DNA from: CAKZRD01 sp964549155 | GTDB lineage: Archaea > Nanobdellota > Nanobdellia > Pacearchaeales > GW2011-AR1 | Length of the DNA: 19,995 nt | Direction of reading: 5' to 3' | NCBI GenBank assembly: GCA_964549155.1 | Contig: CAZJUG010000017.1 | Coordinates: 1 to 19,995, forward strand | Shown: one piece after another, positions 1 through 6,674 of the stretch | Position numbering within the stretch: position 1 is the stretch's first letter | Layout: the number at the start of each line of letters is the position of its first letter | The notes under the pieces: model-generated | Databases searched by the model: none | What the model was told of the DNA's origin: nothing | What the model saw: only the letters and a program-made list of their open reading frames with translations | Made by a program: the position numbers and the translations under genes

Positions 1-226
1 CATAAGTTCCACCAACTTCTAAAGGTAATGTTATTTGAGTTGAATTAGATGTTCCCGCATTGTCTGTTTTCCAGACGGAAATAAAGTCAGATTCATTTAC
101 TTCGAAAATGTCTGCACTTCCAAACCCAGCTAAGAACACAAACAGAAAAACAAACGCTATCCCAAAGAATAAACCTCTTTTTCTCATAACTCTAAAACAA
201 CAACTATCGTTTTTAAGCATTGTCAT
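1..226 (-). CDS. Secreted BspA/DUF285-like surface protein, N-terminal part (runs off left edge)
   Basis: Only the first ~75 residues lie in the window; the gene continues past base 1. From the Met at 187 the protein begins MRKRG, followed by a hydrophobic stretch (LFFGIAFVFLFVFLAGFGSA), a good signal peptide or N-terminal anchor. The mature part then contains FISVWKTDNAGTSN and QITLPLEVGGTY. This segment is typical of the start of BspA-type leucine-rich-repeat surface proteins (DUF285), where it is usually followed by a WGDG motif. Two starts are possible. The ATG at 226 has a GAGGTG Shine-Dalgarno 7 nt upstream and overlaps a 21-codon ORF by ATGA. The ATG at 187 gives a more conventional signal peptide. 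I list 226 because of the ribosome-binding site. Likely exported and cell-surface exposed; adhesion is a family-level inference only. Confidence 0.7.
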   Translation of the reverse strand, partial: MTMLKNDSCCFRVMRKRGLFFGIAFVFLFVFLAGFGSADIFEVNESDFISVWKTDNAGTSNSTQITLPLEVGGTY

Positions 227-288
227 TTCCTCACACCTCTTTTTAATTCCTCAATCAACAGCCCTTTTAAATATTTCCAATGAATCAT
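223..288 (-). CDS. Possible 21-residue coupled micro-ORF
   Basis: Translation is MIHWKYLKGLLIEELKRGVRK. Its ATG overlaps the TGA of the upstream zinc-ribbon gene (ATGA), and its own TGA overlaps the ATG of the downstream surface-protein gene in the same way. It therefore fills exactly the space between the two genes and could couple their translation. It is basic and amphipathic, with no recognisable family. It may be only a fortuitous open frame, and the surface protein's Shine-Dalgarno lies within it. No function is assigned. Confidence 0.3.
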   Translation of the reverse strand: MIHWKYLKGLLIEELKRGVRK

Positions 289-443
289 TTCTTTTTTACT
301 CCACTCTTTAATTTTCTCTTAATATTCCAATAAGGACTTTTACATTTCGGACAGACTATTGGCAAATGAACAGAATTCTGTCGAGGAATCCATTTATGAC
401 CGCATCGCTCACATAAAAATCCACTTATTTCAATCGACCCCAT
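285..443 (-). CDS. 52-residue zinc-ribbon protein
   Basis: A short ORF starting MGSIEISGFLCERCGHKW and ending in a Lys-rich tail (GVKKK). Two CxxC knuckles are visible, CERC at residues 11-14 and CPKC at 31-34. With the aromatic and basic residues between them (KWIPR, SPYWNIKRK) this is a small rubredoxin/ribbon-type zinc-binding module of the kind common in archaea. Such proteins often act as DNA-, RNA- or protein-binding adaptors; nothing here shows which. A TATA-like box lies about 26 nt upstream of the ATG, so the transcript should be leaderless. It is first in an apparent operon with the micro-ORF and the surface-protein gene. Confidence 0.75.
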   Translation of the reverse strand: MGSIEISGFLCERCGHKWIPRQNSVHLPIVCPKCKSPYWNIKRKLKSGVKKK

Positions 444-464
444 GCAAAAAGGACATACGAATAG

Positions 465-473
465 TATTTAAAT
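465..473 (-). promoter_or_regulatory. TATA box of zinc-ribbon gene
   Basis: The minus strand reads ATTTAAATA, centred about 26 nt upstream of the ATG at 443. This matches archaeal TATA spacing for a transcript starting at or next to the start codon. Confidence 0.55.
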
Positions 474-478
474 GTTAC

Positions 479-534
479 GATTATAACTTAAGGATTATAA
501 TTTAGAGGTTATACTAAAAAGATTATACAATAGA
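479..534. repeat. Degenerate ~14-bp tandem repeat in intergenic region
   Basis: Four head-to-tail units can be read: GATTATAACTTAAG (479-492), GATTATAATTTAGAG (493-507), GTTATACTAAAAA (508-520) and GATTATACAATAGA (521-534). The shared core is (GA)TTATA-C/A with a period of 13-15 bp. They sit just upstream of the TATA box of the zinc-ribbon/surface-protein operon, so they could be a regulator-binding array, but low-complexity AT-rich drift is also possible. Apart from this array I see nothing convincing in 444-726. Confidence 0.35.
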
Positions 535-726
535 TATATTACTAATAAGTAAAAGAAATTCACAAATAATGATATAATCTCTTCGCATTGTTTTAGAATT
601 TATCTTAAAAAATCAAATGCCACACTAAACTTCAAACAACGAGCTCACGGATTCCCCAATGATTACCCAAGCTCTCCAAAATTTTTTAAAGTGAGTAATG
701 TAAATGGGAAAGAGTTCAATAATAAA

Positions 727-891
727 TTACTTCACAAAAAATTCAGGATTTGCCTTCCTAAATCTACGAGCCATGATAATTTGGGCATCCAAAAAAGGCT
801 TCAACTTTGCCTTCCACTTGTCTGGATTCTCCCGAACATAATTAGCCCAACGAACCAATTCCTCATCATGACTTTGATCTCTTTCAACCAT
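727..891 (-). CDS. 54-residue partner protein of the nucleotidyltransferase (antitoxin-like)
   Basis: Starts MVERDQSHDEELVRWANYV and ends with a basic ANPEFFVK. It looks helical and highly charged, rich in Trp, Arg and Lys, with no transmembrane segment. The ATG overlaps the last 8 bases of the upstream nucleotidyltransferase-like gene, so the two are almost certainly co-translated. The segment DEELVRWANYVRENPDKW reminds me of a recurrent small archaeal protein found next to nucleotidyltransferase-like genes, but I cannot name the family. The tight pairing suggests a toxin-antitoxin or enzyme-regulator module. The role is inferred from context only. Confidence 0.65.
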   Translation of the reverse strand: MVERDQSHDEELVRWANYVRENPDKWKAKLKPFLDAQIIMARRFRKANPEFFVK

Positions 892-1462
892 TTTTCCTAT
901 ACCTCTTTATTTTTTCCTTTATTTCATTAATTTTCTCTTCATTCAATTTATTTGCATAAACCAATCTAAGATGTTTGGCATCTTCAAAATCCTTCTGGCT
1001 AGCTAAAAACTCCTCCTTGAAAGCAATATTGGATTCAATTGAAGCAAAATAAACATCCAGTTCAGTTAATGGCAATTTTTGCCTATCGAATAGTTGTTCC
1101 CTATCTAAATCGTCCTTTGGAAATTTAATCTCCATTTCTGGAGGGAAAAAACCCTCATCTTTCCAGACATATCGAACACTAATCCCCTTATTTAAGTATT
1201 TATCAAATATTGTTCCAGAATCATCTGATTGTAAACAGACAAAACCCTCTGAAACCAAATCGCTATGTAATTTTTTAAAATTAGCAAATGGCAATTTCTC
1301 AACAATCATATCAACATCTTCTGTTCCTCTAGCACGACCATGTGAAATAGCCACAAAACCAGAGCAAACGATATATTTACAATGCTTTTCAACCACATTA
1401 CAGAATTGTTCAACAAAATCATCTAAAATAGTTCTATCACTAATTACTCTTTTATCTACCAT
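884..1462 (-). CDS. Nucleotidyltransferase-like protein (MNT/AbiEii-type fold), putative toxin-antitoxin component
   Basis: 192 residues. The diagnostic segment is at residues 34-53: SGFVAISHGRARGTEDVDM. This matches the G-S/G...GxxRxTxDxD signature of the Pol-beta nucleotidyltransferase superfamily (MNT, AbiEii, DUF6036-type proteins), with D49 and D51 as the expected metal-binding pair. A later acidic cluster (EMEIKF, ELDVYFAS) could supply the third carboxylate. The C-terminus (residues ~145-192) is helical and charged. Known relatives transfer NMPs to tRNA ends or to partner proteins in type IV or type VII toxin systems. It is co-translated with the 54-residue gene downstream. A TATA-like box 25 nt upstream predicts a leaderless transcript separate from the ribosomal-protein operon. 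The exact subfamily is uncertain. Confidence 0.7.
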   Translation of the reverse strand: MVDKRVISDRTILDDFVEQFCNVVEKHCKYIVCSGFVAISHGRARGTEDVDMIVEKLPFANFKKLHSDLVSEGFVCLQSDDSGTIFDKYLNKGISVRYVWKDEGFFPPEMEIKFPKDDLDREQLFDRQKLPLTELDVYFASIESNIAFKEEFLASQKDFEDAKHLRLVYANKLNEEKINEIKEKIKRYRKNG

Positions 1463-1483
1463 GAAAAAATAAATAATTTGAAG

Positions 1484-1491
1484 TTTATAAA
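1484..1491 (-). promoter_or_regulatory. TATA box of nucleotidyltransferase gene pair
   Basis: TTTATAAA in the 32-bp gap after rps7, centred about 25 nt before the ATG at 1462. This indicates that the pair has its own promoter and is not only read through from the ribosomal operon. Confidence 0.55.
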
Positions 1492-1494
1492 ACC

Positions 1495-2097
1495 TTATCT
1501 CGCACTATCTGCTTGTTTTTCTAAATCATTCTTTTTAGAAAGTGCAAAACTTTCAGAAGAGTTTTCTGCAGCAAGCATTATTTCCTTAGCCAAACTTTCA
1601 GTAATTGTAATCTTTTTATTAAATGCTTTGTCATAAGACCCATTGACAAAAAATCTCAAAACAAGATTTAATCTTCTTCTAGGAGAAATATCTACTGCCT
1701 GAGGATATCTTGCTCCACCATATTCTATAGAAGTAACTTCATCTCTAGGAGCAGCATTTTCAATAGCCCTAACAAAAACTGCAACAGGATTTTCTCCAGT
1801 CTTTTTAGCAATAATCTCAAATGCATCTAAAACAATCCGAGTATTCTTTGAATATTTGCCAGAACTCCAATGAGTTATAATTCTATGTTTCTTTCCCCTA
1901 GAACCCGGAACACCTAGAAGATTAACTAGTCTCTCTATAATACTTACTTTTGTTTTTGCAGGATCATACTTAATCCTTCCATGACTTTTCAAAACTAATT
2001 TTGTATCTAAATTAATAACTCTCTTCAAACTAGGATCCTTAACTCCTACCTCAGTCAAATCATACAAACCAAATGCCTTAAAATCCATCACACCCAT
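1495..2097 (-). CDS. rps7: 30S ribosomal protein uS7
   Basis: A 200-residue archaeal-type uS7, a primary 16S rRNA-binding protein of the small-subunit head near the E site. Recognisable parts include the rRNA-binding segment VNLLGVPGSRGKKHRIITH and the conserved ENPVAVFVRAIENAAPRDEV, followed by GGARYPQAVDISPRRRLNL. The open frame extends to 2154, but the start at 2097 (MGVMDFKAFG) is preferred. It has an AGGAG Shine-Dalgarno 5 nt upstream and begins one base after the rps12 stop, whereas the longer start would lie inside rps12. It is the last gene of the operon; the usual archaeal followers tuf and rps10 are not next to it. Confidence 0.95.
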   Translation of the reverse strand: MGVMDFKAFGLYDLTEVGVKDPSLKRVINLDTKLVLKSHGRIKYDPAKTKVSIIERLVNLLGVPGSRGKKHRIITHWSSGKYSKNTRIVLDAFEIIAKKTGENPVAVFVRAIENAAPRDEVTSIEYGGARYPQAVDISPRRRLNLVLRFFVNGSYDKAFNKKITITESLAKEIMLAAENSSESFALSKKNDLEKQADSAR

Positions 2098-2098
2098 A

Positions 2099-2521
2099 CT
2101 ATCTCCTACCCTTCTCGATCTTACCCTTCCACAATCTTCGCAAAGGCTGATCATTTACTTTAATAACCTGATATCCTACACCAGACAAATCTCCTTTTGT
2201 CTTTCCTTGTTTTCCACCAATTCTTTCAATAACTACCTCATCATGCTCATCAACAAATTTTTGTGCTAGATTTCCTGGAATGAAAGCTGTAATTTCTTTT
2301 CCAGTCTTAGTCAACTGAACCCTACAACACTTTCTCATAGCCGAATTTGGCTGTTTAGCTTCTTTCTGAATCTTAGAGATAACAATTCCTTTAGCTTGAG
2401 AACTTCCCTTAAGTGGATTAAACTTTAAAGTAATTCCATACTTTTTCTTCTTATAGACTTTATTGTTTAATCTAAACTTCTTTCTATTATTTTTTAATTT
2501 TCTTCCACTCATCAATCCCAT
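2099..2521 (-). CDS. rps12: 30S ribosomal protein uS12
   Basis: A 140-residue uS12 of the decoding centre. The universally conserved KQPNSAMRKCCRVQLTK loop (canonical KQPNSAxRK) and the C-terminal DLSGVGYQVIKVNDQ motif are present, with archaeal-type basic ends. The ATG at 2521 has a GGAG Shine-Dalgarno 8 nt upstream; a second in-frame ATG at 2512 (MSGRK) is a less supported alternative. It lies between nusA (34-bp gap) and rps7 (1-bp gap), as in the standard archaeal order. Confidence 0.95.
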   Translation of the reverse strand: MGLMSGRKLKNNRKKFRLNNKVYKKKKYGITLKFNPLKGSSQAKGIVISKIQKEAKQPNSAMRKCCRVQLTKTGKEITAFIPGNLAQKFVDEHDEVVIERIGGKQGKTKGDLSGVGYQVIKVNDQPLRRLWKGKIEKGRR

Positions 2522-2542
2522 GATATAATCTCCAAAATTTGA

Positions 2543-2550
2543 TTTAAAAA
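2543..2550 (-). promoter_or_regulatory. Possible internal TATA box before rps12
   Basis: TTTTTAAA in the 34-bp gap between nusA and rps12, centred about 25 nt upstream of the rps12 ATG. It could give extra transcription of rps12-rps7. A Shine-Dalgarno is also present, so rps12 may instead be read only from the long operon transcript. Confidence 0.35.
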
Positions 2551-2555
2551 CTTTC

Positions 2556-2978
2556 CTATTGGCATATTCTCACCTTCTCAGTTCCAAAATATTTATTTAA
2601 AATCTCCAACAGTTCCTTCTCTCTCGCTCTATCTCTACCAATCAACATAGCTCTGCTTTGCATAGCAGCATAAATAATTACTTCGTTTCCTTGAACCTCA
2701 ATATTATTAACTTCTATAGGAGAAATTAAATCTAAAACAAACTTTTTTATTCCCTTATCTCCCGAAGGCATCTCAACTAATTTTATCTTTCTCCTCAAAA
2801 CTTCCGAAATATTTCTAACATTTCTTCCATTTTGACCCATCGCCTTGAAAAGCTTTGATTTTGGAACACCGAAAAAGAGTATGTTATTGTAACTAAAACA
2901 ATCACTCGTAGAAACTCCCGAAAATTTTTCAAAGAGATTAATATACCTCATGAACTGCATATCTATAGTTTTAGCCAT
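2556..2978 (-). CDS. nusA: Archaeal NusA-like transcription factor (KH domains only)
   Basis: 140 residues, the short archaeal form made essentially of two KH domains without the bacterial RNAP-binding N domain and S1 domain. KH1 carries AMGQNGRNVRNISEVLRRK and KH2 has the degenerate loop AMLIGRDRAREKELLEI. The family binds RNA and is thought to influence elongation, termination or rRNA transcription. Its place between rpl30e and rps12 is the classic archaeal order. The open frame can be extended to a TTG at 2987, but the ATG at 2978 (MAKTIDMQF) begins one base after the rpl30e stop and is more likely. Confidence 0.9.
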   Translation of the reverse strand: MAKTIDMQFMRYINLFEKFSGVSTSDCFSYNNILFFGVPKSKLFKAMGQNGRNVRNISEVLRRKIKLVEMPSGDKGIKKFVLDLISPIEVNNIEVQGNEVIIYAAMQSRAMLIGRDRAREKELLEILNKYFGTEKVRICQ

Positions 2979-2979
2979 T

Positions 2980-3228
2980 TTACTCAATTAAAAAAACCTC
3001 AGATTCGAAATCCTTCCCAAGTTCCTTAGAAATCTCTTCCCTTGTCTTTGAAAATTCAAAATTTATTCCCTCATTTTGCAATTTCTGAATAGTTTCTTCT
3101 CGAGCATCTTTTGCAACGAAAATTTTTCCTTTCTTCTTCTTCTTAGACTTTGCACCCTTCAAAACTTGCTTTAGACCGAATCTAAGCTTTCCTAGCTTAT
3201 TAGCCTCTCCCAACTCTTTCAAACTCAT
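2980..3228 (-). CDS. rpl30e: 50S ribosomal protein eL30 (L30e/L7Ae family)
   Basis: 82 residues, shorter than the ~100 usual for archaeal eL30. It has the L7Ae-type layout: an N-terminal helix (LGKLRFGLKQVLKGAKS), a strand IFVAKDAREETIQKL, and a second strand INFEFSKTREEISKELG. The Lys tract KSKKKKKGK is unusual. The ATG at 3228 follows a strong GGAGGT with an 11-nt spacer. Identification rests on position between rpoA and nusA as much as on sequence. Confidence 0.85.
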   Translation of the reverse strand: MSLKELGEANKLGKLRFGLKQVLKGAKSKKKKKGKIFVAKDAREETIQKLQNEGINFEFSKTREEISKELGKDFESEVFLIE

Positions 3229-3261
3229 CTTAATAAAATACCTCCGTTGTTATCTTTCTCA

Positions 3262-6200
3262 TTATTTTTTCTCCTTACCTGCCAAGCTTCCAGTAACCTT
3301 AACCAATAGTCCTGGAAGTCCAGTACCGACAGGAACTGGCTGATTTAGTATAATATTTTCAATAACAGAAGTTAACTTATCTTCCTTTCCAGTCTTTGTT
3401 GCTGCAACAAAATGTTTAACAGGAGTTTCGAAAGAAGCCCTCGCCAAGATAGAATTCTTATCAGAGATTATTCCAACCCTAGTAACTCCCTTTACAACTC
3501 CAGAAGAAGTCATAGCATCCGCCACCAAAGATAAATGCCTTTTATCGATATCTATACCCTGAGAAACAAGTACCTTAGAGATTTCATTTATAATAGCTTG
3601 TCTAGCTGCTTCTATTCCCAATGTATCTGCAATCTCATGAAGATTATTTGTAAATACCTTATTTGAATTAACTCCATTGAATTCTCGAATATCTTTAAGA
3701 TTGGACCCCGAAGTTAAAATAACATAGTCTCTATCTCTCTTCACAACTAACACTTGATTTATTCCCTTAACTCCAGAGATTATAGTATCTTTAATTTTCT
3801 GTTTAGTCTTAAAAAGTTCTTTAAAATCTGCTTCTGGGAACGACAATATTAAACTATTATCTCTTCTTTTCAACTTAAATCCTTTTTCCTTCATAACTGC
3901 TTCAACACTCTCCAAACCCATATGAACCCTCTTTAGGGAAGGAAGGTCAATAACAACTTCTAAATTCTTTGATGAGAAATCTACAACAACCTCTGAAACG
4001 ATTTCCCTTAGCTTTACTTCTTTTATCTTCTCAGCTAACACTCTTGCAGATTTCTCATTATTATGTTCAGAGTTTAGATAAATTTCCATCGCAGGAGTAG
4101 AAGGTAATTTTCTTGCATCTAAAATTTCAATAAGTCTTGGAAGACCTTGAGTTACCTGAACTTCTGCAACACCCGCAGAGTGGAATACATTCAAAACCAT
4201 CTGAGTAGAAGACTCTCCGAAAGATTGTGCACTCAATATTCCTATTGCTTCCCCTGGAGAAACCTTTTGATTCTTATGCAATCCGGAAACATCCATACCA
4301 TCGCCACCGAACTTAAACTGAACAATACTATCTGAAGAATCTCTTACAGTTCCGTCATACTCCACAATTAAATCTTGTAAAGCCGAAACTAATCTTCTGT
4401 AAAGATAACCAGACTTGGGAGTTCTCAAAGCAGTATCCATCATCGCATCCCTTCCAGTCATTGCACCGAAGAAAAATTCATCAGGTCTAAGTCCCTTAAT
4501 AAAAGAACTTTCTATGAACCCTGCAGACCTAGGACTTAAATCTCCCTTCTTAAAGAAACTCAAAGACCTTCCACTATAACCAAAGTTAATTCTCTGTCCG
4601 TTCAAAACCTGTTGTCCAACCAAACAAGACATCTGAGTAATATTCAACATATTTCCCCTAGCCCCAGAAACAATCATCTTATTTGCAAGATTATCCTTAG
4701 GAAACTTCTCCTTTACAACTTTTCCAACATCTGTTCTTACAGAATTTAGAACCTGCAAAATCTTTATTTCCCTAGTCTCTTCTAAAGTCTTACCCGGAAG
4801 AATTTCAAGAGATTTATTATAATAAGTTTCTATAACTTCCTCAACTTTCTTATTTGCAGAAACTATAATTTTAGAAGTCTCTTCCTTAACTACCAAAGGA
4901 ACATCAATATCAGAAATAGAAATAGTGAATCCACTTCTAGAAAGAAATGTCAATCCCAATCTAAAGAATTTTTCAAGAATTTCTATTGTCTCATCTCTAG
5001 AAAGTTGAGAATCGAGTTCTCGAATAACTTCTCCTTCTTCAGCAGTCAAATTTCTTGAGTTTTTCAAATCAGATTTTATTTTTACTCCTTTTGGAATTAA
5101 ACTTGCAAGAAGCTCCTCCCCAGAATTCTTATTCTTAAAATTGAAACTTTCTCCGATTCTAGAACTATAAAGCAACTGTGTAGCTTCGGATTTACTGAAT
5201 TCTTCTCTAGCAAGAACATAATTTCCAGTAACGGAATCGTCATCACAGCCCAATAAGTTTGTATTATTTTTTGGAGACATCAATGCATTGTTTACATCTA
5301 AAAGACAAGTTGCTTCAGCTCTTGCTTCCTCAGTTTGAGGACCATGAATATTCATTTCATCTCCATCAAAGTCTGCATTATAAGGAAATGCTGCTGCAGG
5401 ATGAAGTCTAAATGTTTTTCCTGGAAGAACCTTCACAAAATGTGCCATGAGAGAAGCCTTATGAAGAGAAGGATGTCTATTGAAAAGAACTACATCTCCA
5501 TCGATTAATTGTCTTTCAACGGAATATCCTACTTCCAATTCCTTAACTAAATCTTCTTTCAATTCTTCAACAACTCTCTTCTTTTTTCCGTCTGGTCTAA
5601 CAATATAATTTGCCTTAGGATAAGATTCAGATAAAATAACACTCTTCAATCTTTCAATATTATATGTAGTAACTCTTTCAGAAACCGTGATTATCTTAGC
5701 CACTTCGAATGGCACACCGACTTCATTAATTTTTAAATTTGGATCTGGAGAAACAACAGTTCTTGCAGAGAAATTAACTCTCTTACCTGCAAGGTTCTTT
5801 CTAATTCTTCCTTCCTTCCCTTTTATTCTTTCATTAATCGTCTTTAATGGTTGACCACTTCTATGTCTTGCAGGAGGTATTTTTGAGATAGAGTTATCAA
5901 AGAAAGTAGTAATGTGATATTGAAGCAAGTCCCATAAATCTTCGATAATGACTTCTGGAGCACCAGCATTTAAATTTTCCCAAAGTCTTTGATTTGAACG
6001 AATAATATCTGAAAGTTTGTGTGTCAAATCATCTTCGCTTCTCTCTCCACTCTCCAAGGTAATTGAAGGTCTAACAGTTACTGGAGGAACAAGAAGATAA
6101 GTAAGAATTGCCCATTCAGGTCTTAAACTAGAAGCATTTACTCCAAGAATCTTTAAATCTGCATCGCTCACTTTCACCAGTCTTTCTCTTATCTCTGTAG

Positions 6201-6672
6201 GCATTACTCTTCTCTTGCCGACATAAAATGAGGAAGGTTTCTCAAATTTAACTTTTTCTTGAACAAAACCGCAATGAGGACATTTCTTTGCATCCTTTGC
6301 TTTTTTAACACGAACTTTTAAAGAATCCTTAGATTGTTCCTCAGTTAACAATACCTTCCCACAAGCTTCACAACAACCCTTCAAAACAGTCTCGATTATT
6401 GGAAGGTATTTAATATGAACTATAGGCCTAGCCAATTCAATCATTCCAGGATGTCCCAAACATTCCTTAAGTCTTCCACCACAAGTTCGACACCTTACTC
6501 CTGGATCGATTGCTCCAAGTCTTAAATCCATCAACCCACCATCAACTGGATATCCATCTACATCATAAAGTTCTGGAGTAACTATCTTTGCAACTGCAAC
6601 TTTCTTGATTTGCTCAGGACTATAAAGACCAAAGCTTAATCCATTGACTTGTTTTTTTATTGGTTTTTCCAT
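3262..6672 (-). CDS. rpoA: DNA-directed RNA polymerase subunit A, unsplit (A' and A'' fused)
   Basis: 1136 residues carrying both parts of the largest subunit, which most archaea encode as separate rpoA1 and rpoA2. The N-terminal clamp has two zinc sites (C61, C64, C71, H74 and C101, C104, C131, C134). The active-site loop NADFDGDEMNIHGPQ, with three catalytic Asp, is at 432-446. The A'-end motif EYDGTVRDSSDSIVQFKFGG is at 771-790. The A''-type trigger-loop region follows almost at once: VSPGEAIGILSAQSFGE (804-820) and VFHSAGVAEVQVTQGLPRLI. The helical segment that normally begins A'' is absent. Total length is clearly below A' plus A'' (about 1270). Some conserved residues differ: RHPSLH for RQPSLH, FPYNADFDGD for PPYNADFDGD, and SFGESSTQM for SIGEPGTQM. 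It starts 2 nt after rpoB. Confidence 0.97.
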   Translation of the reverse strand: MEKPIKKQVNGLSFGLYSPEQIKKVAVAKIVTPELYDVDGYPVDGGLMDLRLGAIDPGVRCRTCGGRLKECLGHPGMIELARPIVHIKYLPIIETVLKGCCEACGKVLLTEEQSKDSLKVRVKKAKDAKKCPHCGFVQEKVKFEKPSSFYVGKRRVMPTEIRERLVKVSDADLKILGVNASSLRPEWAILTYLLVPPVTVRPSITLESGERSEDDLTHKLSDIIRSNQRLWENLNAGAPEVIIEDLWDLLQYHITTFFDNSISKIPPARHRSGQPLKTINERIKGKEGRIRKNLAGKRVNFSARTVVSPDPNLKINEVGVPFEVAKIITVSERVTTYNIERLKSVILSESYPKANYIVRPDGKKKRVVEELKEDLVKELEVGYSVERQLIDGDVVLFNRHPSLHKASLMAHFVKVLPGKTFRLHPAAAFPYNADFDGDEMNIHGPQTEEARAEATCLLDVNNALMSPKNNTNLLGCDDDSVTGNYVLAREEFSKSEATQLLYSSRIGESFNFKNKNSGEELLASLIPKGVKIKSDLKNSRNLTAEEGEVIRELDSQLSRDETIEILEKFFRLGLTFLSRSGFTISISDIDVPLVVKEETSKIIVSANKKVEEVIETYYNKSLEILPGKTLEETREIKILQVLNSVRTDVGKVVKEKFPKDNLANKMIVSGARGNMLNITQMSCLVGQQVLNGQRINFGYSGRSLSFFKKGDLSPRSAGFIESSFIKGLRPDEFFFGAMTGRDAMMDTALRTPKSGYLYRRLVSALQDLIVEYDGTVRDSSDSIVQFKFGGDGMDVSGLHKNQKVSPGEAIGILSAQSFGESSTQMVLNVFHSAGVAEVQVTQGLPRLIEILDARKLPSTPAMEIYLNSEHNNEKSARVLAEKIKEVKLREIVSEVVVDFSSKNLEVVIDLPSLKRVHMGLESVEAVMKEKGFKLKRRDNSLILSFPEADFKELFKTKQKIKDTIISGVKGINQVLVVKRDRDYVILTSGSNLKDIREFNGVNSNKVFTNNLHEIADTLGIEAARQAIINEISKVLVSQGIDIDKRHLSLVADAMTSSGVVKGVTRVGIISDKNSILARASFETPVKHFVAATKTGKEDKLTSVIENIILNQPVPVGTGLPGLLVKVTGSLAGKEKK

Positions 6673-6674
6673 TT

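Noticed and set aside
60..311. Open frame on the plus strand
   Set aside because: It starts at a TTG and runs antisense to the signal-peptide gene and zinc ribbon, both of which show clear protein signatures; no protein feature of its own.
617..690. Minus-strand short frame reading LESLGNHWGIRELVV before a stop
   Set aside because: Looks like it could be the tail of a decayed gene, but it has an in-frame stop just upstream and no extension, so a pseudogene cannot be supported.
691..930. Plus-strand 79-residue frame
   Set aside because: It is antisense to the overlapping 54-residue gene and the end of the nucleotidyltransferase gene, and has low-complexity aromatic content with no motif.
2097..2154. 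N-terminal extension of uS7 containing CEDCGR
   Set aside because: The CxxC-like piece is a shadow of the rps12 C-terminus; the start at 2097 has a Shine-Dalgarno and one-base spacing to rps12.
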